A DNA stretch of 7,696 nucleotides from Gammaproteobacteria bacterium (GTDB taxonomy: Bacteria > Pseudomonadota > Gammaproteobacteria > Competibacterales > Competibacteraceae). How positions within the stretch are numbered: the first letter of the stretch is position 1; each line of letters starts with the position of its first letter. Shown here piece after piece: positions 5,253-7,696 of this stretch. The notes below the pieces were generated by a model, which saw only the letters and a program-made list of their open reading frames with translations, did not search any database and was not told the DNA's origin. The position numbers were made by a program, and so were the translations under genes. The stretch lies in assembly GCA_003562535.1 (NCBI GenBank), contig PWUP01000322.1, forward strand, positions 1-7,696, written 5' to 3'.

Positions 5253-6164
5253 CTAACCCAAGAATGGTAATGACTCCTGAGACTCTTTGAAACCCGAACC
5301 AACGAGACGCTCAACAAAAAATTCGATACGCCCGCTGCTACCAGAAGGTAAAGGCCATTTAGCCGTTTTACGTGCCAATTCCTTGAAAGCGCGACCTGAT
5401 GGACTGCTTGGATACAGAGCTGTCACCGCTTTTTGCCGCTGTACCGCCTTACGCAGGTATTCGTCGTGAGGTATAGCCCCGACGTAATCCAAACCGACAT
5501 CCAGAAACCGATCACAGACGGCGGCTAATTTATGAAACAGCAAGCGTCCTTCATTAGCGCGGCGCACCATATTGGCTACGATGCGCATACGTCTGATACC
5601 ATGATTCCGACTCAGCACTTTAATCAAGGCGTAAGCGTCGGTGATAGAAGCCGGTTCATCGCAGACCACGATCAAGACTTCCTGTACCGCCTGGCAAAAA
5701 CTCAGTACACTGTCATGCATACCGGCTGCTGTATCTACCACCAGGCTATCAATAGGTCGATTCAACTCACTGAAAGCACGAATAATACCGACATGCTCTG
5801 CAGGGGCCAAATCGGCCATACGCGCTATACCCGAAGCGGCGGGCACAATGGTAATACCTGCCGGCCCTTGAACCAAAATATCTTCCAGACCCATACGCCC
5901 CAGCAATACCTGGGACAGGTTGTAGCGTGGCTGCAAGCCCAATAGCACATCGACATTGGCCAAACCCAAATCTGCGTCCATGAGCATCACCTGTCTGCCA
6001 TCCTGAGCTAAAGCCACCGCAAGATTTACCGAAACGTTGGTTTTACCTACTCCCCCTTTACCACTAGCTACGGCAATCACTTGCACAGGAGGCAACACGG
6101 TATGGGGGTTGCCAACAACATGAGTGGGACTCTGCCCTAAAGTCGTCTGATTAAACGGATGCAC
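5253..6164 (-). CDS. flhG: Flagellar number regulator FlhG (FleN), MinD-type ATPase
   Basis: 303 residues. FlhG limits flagellar number, working with FlhF and, in Pseudomonas and Vibrio, with the master activator FleQ/FlrA. The deviant Walker A is GKGGVGKT (35-42), followed by DADLGLAN (63-70) and the Walker B-like VVDTAAG (142-148). CDEPASITDAYALIK is a family signature. The amphipathic helix near the end (GRIEFFVERLV, 278-288) is the likely membrane-targeting sequence, and a 15-residue tail follows. The first 26 residues (NQTTLGQS region) do not carry a clear DQAxxLR motif, which in other FlhG proteins stimulates the FlhF GTPase; Pseudomonas FleN, as I recall, also starts without it. The start is GTG at 6164, overlapping flhF by 14 bp, supported by TGGAG eight bases upstream inside flhF. 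The fliA start is 2 bp downstream. Confidence 0.96.
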   Translation of the reverse strand: MHPFNQTTLGQSPTHVVGNPHTVLPPVQVIAVASGKGGVGKTNVSVNLAVALAQDGRQVMLMDADLGLANVDVLLGLQPRYNLSQVLLGRMGLEDILVQGPAGITIVPAASGIARMADLAPAEHVGIIRAFSELNRPIDSLVVDTAAGMHDSVLSFCQAVQEVLIVVCDEPASITDAYALIKVLSRNHGIRRMRIVANMVRRANEGRLLFHKLAAVCDRFLDVGLDYVGAIPHDEYLRKAVQRQKAVTALYPSSPSGRAFKELARKTAKWPLPSGSSGRIEFFVERLVGSGFKESQESLPFLG

Positions 6165-7479
6165 TGTTTCGACTCCAGTTATTATGGGTCGGCTGAGAAT
6201 CTACGTCTGTGGCAGATTTTGGAGTGTTGGTTTCACAGAGAGCAACTGCGTATTCAATCAAATGCTGTAGCCGTGCAGGCTGCAAATCATCCGACACCCG
6301 CGGTCCCTTGCTCACATACATTATGGGTAAAGTACCATGGTTTAAAGCCGATAACACCGGCCCTAAGCTAGTGGCTTCATCGACTTTAGTCAGCACCAAT
6401 CCGGCTAAAGGCACATGAGCAAAGGCGCGGAATGTTTCCTGGAGCACGGATTGCTGAGTGTTGGCTGCGACCACCAGCAAAGTCCGTAAACTGGGTATGG
6501 CTGCCAAACCGGCCATCTCCTCAGCCAAACTCAAATCACGCTGACTCATGCCGGCAGTATCGACGAAGACCCGGGATTTACCCTCAAGTCCGACCAGAAT
6601 ATCTGCCAGTTCTTTGCCCGTCTGGGCAAGATACACCGGCACCCCAAGCAATTGTCCAAAGGTCTGTAACTGGCGATAAGCGCCAATACGATAAGTGTCC
6701 GTAGTCACCAATGCCAGAGAATGCTGTCCATGACGCTGCATATAGCGTGCAGCCAGTTTAACCACTGAGGTGGTTTTGCCTACACCACTGGGACCGACCA
6801 GCGCAATGACACCTTCGCCAGTCAACTGCGCCTCGGGTGCGACTGAAATACGCCGTGCCAAGAGTTGCAAGGCTTCACTCCACGCATAGTCTGGATTATC
6901 GATATGGCGCGTCTCAGTGGCAATCTCCCGTGCCAGCACCGAATCAATATCTAACTGCTGGAGCTGGTGGATCAATCGGGCACGATCCGGTTCACGCATC
7001 CGCAGGTCATTCCAAGCCAGGCTGGCCAATTGATCTTGCAGCATACCCCGTAAGCTTTCAATTTCACGTTGCATGGCCACCAAGACAGGATCCTGAGACC
7101 ACACAACTTCCCGGTGCGCGCTAGACCGTTGAGTATGTGCAGGATTTGGGCGATCATAAACCGGCGCATGGGAGGACTCGGGTTCTATAAACGACTCATC
7201 AGACTGTGGCTCAGACCACTCGCGTGCCGGCTGGTGAGGAGATGTTTGTTCTAAAGATTCTAAACTTTTCTCCTGCCTATCATCCCAAGGCGAGCTGGCA
7301 GGCTCTGACTCCTCGGCCATCTCATCGACTAAATCCGGGTCATAGTCCATGGCCGAGACGATTTCGATTCCCCCTTCCACCCGCCGACTGGAAAGAATTA
7401 CCGCATCCGGCCCTTGTTCCTCGCGAACCATCCGGATAGCTTGGCGCATATCCGGGGCAAAAAATCGTCTTATTTTCAT
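6151..7479 (-). CDS. flhF: Flagellar placement GTPase FlhF (SRP family)
   Basis: 442 residues, normal for gammaproteobacteria. FlhF is the third SRP-type GTPase beside Ffh and FtsY and marks the pole where the flagellum is built. The conserved start MKIRRFFAPDMRQAIRMV fixes the ATG at 7479, although no good Shine-Dalgarno is present (GGGTG at 7496-7500 is 16 bases away). Residues about 45-135 are an acidic, Ser/Pro-rich B domain, followed by a helical segment (AMQREIESLRGMLQDQLASL) leading into the NG domain. The GTPase motifs are GPSGVGKTT (G1, 229-237), DTYRIGAYRQL (261-271), VDTAGMSQRD (G3, 306-315) and TKVDE (G4, 364-368). All are intact. It lies 46 bp after flhA and overlaps flhG by 14 bp. 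FlhF forms a GTP-dependent homodimer and its GTPase is stimulated by FlhG in the systems studied. Confidence 0.97.
   Translation of the reverse strand: MKIRRFFAPDMRQAIRMVREEQGPDAVILSSRRVEGGIEIVSAMDYDPDLVDEMAEESEPASSPWDDRQEKSLESLEQTSPHQPAREWSEPQSDESFIEPESSHAPVYDRPNPAHTQRSSAHREVVWSQDPVLVAMQREIESLRGMLQDQLASLAWNDLRMREPDRARLIHQLQQLDIDSVLAREIATETRHIDNPDYAWSEALQLLARRISVAPEAQLTGEGVIALVGPSGVGKTTSVVKLAARYMQRHGQHSLALVTTDTYRIGAYRQLQTFGQLLGVPVYLAQTGKELADILVGLEGKSRVFVDTAGMSQRDLSLAEEMAGLAAIPSLRTLLVVAANTQQSVLQETFRAFAHVPLAGLVLTKVDEATSLGPVLSALNHGTLPIMYVSKGPRVSDDLQPARLQHLIEYAVALCETNTPKSATDVDSQPTHNNWSRNSASV
6173..6177 (-). promoter_or_regulatory. Ribosome binding site of flhG inside flhF
   Basis: TGGAG lies within the 3' end of flhF, eight bases before GTG 6164. 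It decides the GTG start and the 14-bp overlap with flhF. Confidence 0.7.
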
Positions 7480-7525
7480 GATTTTAGATAATAAACACCC
7501 GTCGATTCAATTTAAAGCCAACCTG

Positions 7526-7696
7526 CTACTTATGTTCCTCTCTCCCTACAGTCGCTACCACGCGGATACGCTTGCTATCTGGAATTTCCGTATAGGCCAG
7601 CACATGCAACCCCCTCACAGTGGATCGCAGCCAACGCGCTATCCAGGGACGGATGTCGGGAGACACCACCACTACGGCAGGTTCACCTGCCATTTC
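7526..7696 (-). CDS. flhA: Flagellar export gate protein FlhA, C-terminal 56 residues (5' part outside window)
   Basis: The frame is open from the right edge to TAG at 7526-7528. The visible residues begin EMAGEPAVVVVSPDIRPWIA and continue WLRSTVRGLHVLAYTEIPD, then RIRVVATVG. This is the end of the cytoplasmic domain of FlhA, the nonameric ring of the flagellar type III export gate that receives substrate-chaperone complexes. The motif GLxVLAYxEIPD followed by VATVG is typical of the family C-terminus. The gene lies immediately before flhF, the classical order. The 46-bp gap to flhF shows no terminator and no convincing promoter, so read-through into flhF is expected. Confidence 0.93.
   Translation of the reverse strand, partial: EMAGEPAVVVVSPDIRPWIARWLRSTVRGLHVLAYTEIPDSKRIRVVATVGREEHK

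Noticed and set aside
4717..5256. 179-codon open frame on the plus strand opposite fliA
   Set aside because: It lies fully antisense to a clear sigma-28 gene, has no ribosome site and no protein-like features; it is a shadow of fliA codon usage. The same holds for the plus-strand frames opposite cheA (2146-2562) and flhG (5532-5945).
7480..7525. Sigma-54 promoter (TGGC then TTGA) before flhF
   Set aside because: The -12 element lacks the required GC at the correct 10-base distance from GG, and the gap is too short and poorly matched to call a promoter.

Overview
This window is the chemotaxis end of a flagellar gene cluster from a motile gammaproteobacterium. The gene order flhA-flhF-flhG-fliA-cheY-cheZ-cheA, the presence of a CheZ phosphatase, and close similarity to the Pseudomonas/Vibrio-type polar-flagellum proteins support this. 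The species cannot be named from the sequence. No mobile element, RNA gene or CRISPR array was seen.

Layout. Positions 2-532 (+) hold the 3' end of a gene for a DamX-like SPOR-domain protein. Its visible 5' part is an almost perfect 30-bp tandem repeat that runs off the left edge. Positions 533-664 are a convergent intergenic stretch with GC-rich, partly mutually exclusive hairpins. From 7696 down to 665 every gene lies on the minus strand with tight spacing: flhA (last 56 codons only), flhF, flhG, fliA, cheY, cheZ, cheA, a small proline-rich protein, and a membrane-anchored DUF2802-type protein. Gaps run from 46 bp down to overlaps of 14 and 8 bp, so this looks like one long transcription unit with coupled translation. 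An internal promoter just before cheY is possible.

How the genes work together. FlhA is the export-gate subunit of the flagellar type III secretion system. FlhF (SRP-type GTPase) and FlhG (MinD-type ATPase) set flagellar position and number. FliA (sigma-28) turns on late flagellar and chemotaxis genes. CheA phosphorylates CheY, which acts on the motor switch, and CheZ dephosphorylates CheY. FlhG, CheY and CheA all appear to start at GTG with good Shine-Dalgarno sequences.

What stands out. The genes that normally lie between cheA and the DUF2802 gene in gammaproteobacterial clusters (cheB, motC, motD, the ParA/ParC-like gene, parP and cheW) are absent here, and only a tiny proline-rich ORF fills that place. 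CheA nonetheless keeps a long linker with two copies of an ITxxEFExLLD motif, and no classical P2 domain is recognisable. I found no wholly new system. The best leads are this shortened locus, the paired CheA linker motif, the small proline-rich ORF, and the recently expanded repeat in the SPOR protein.
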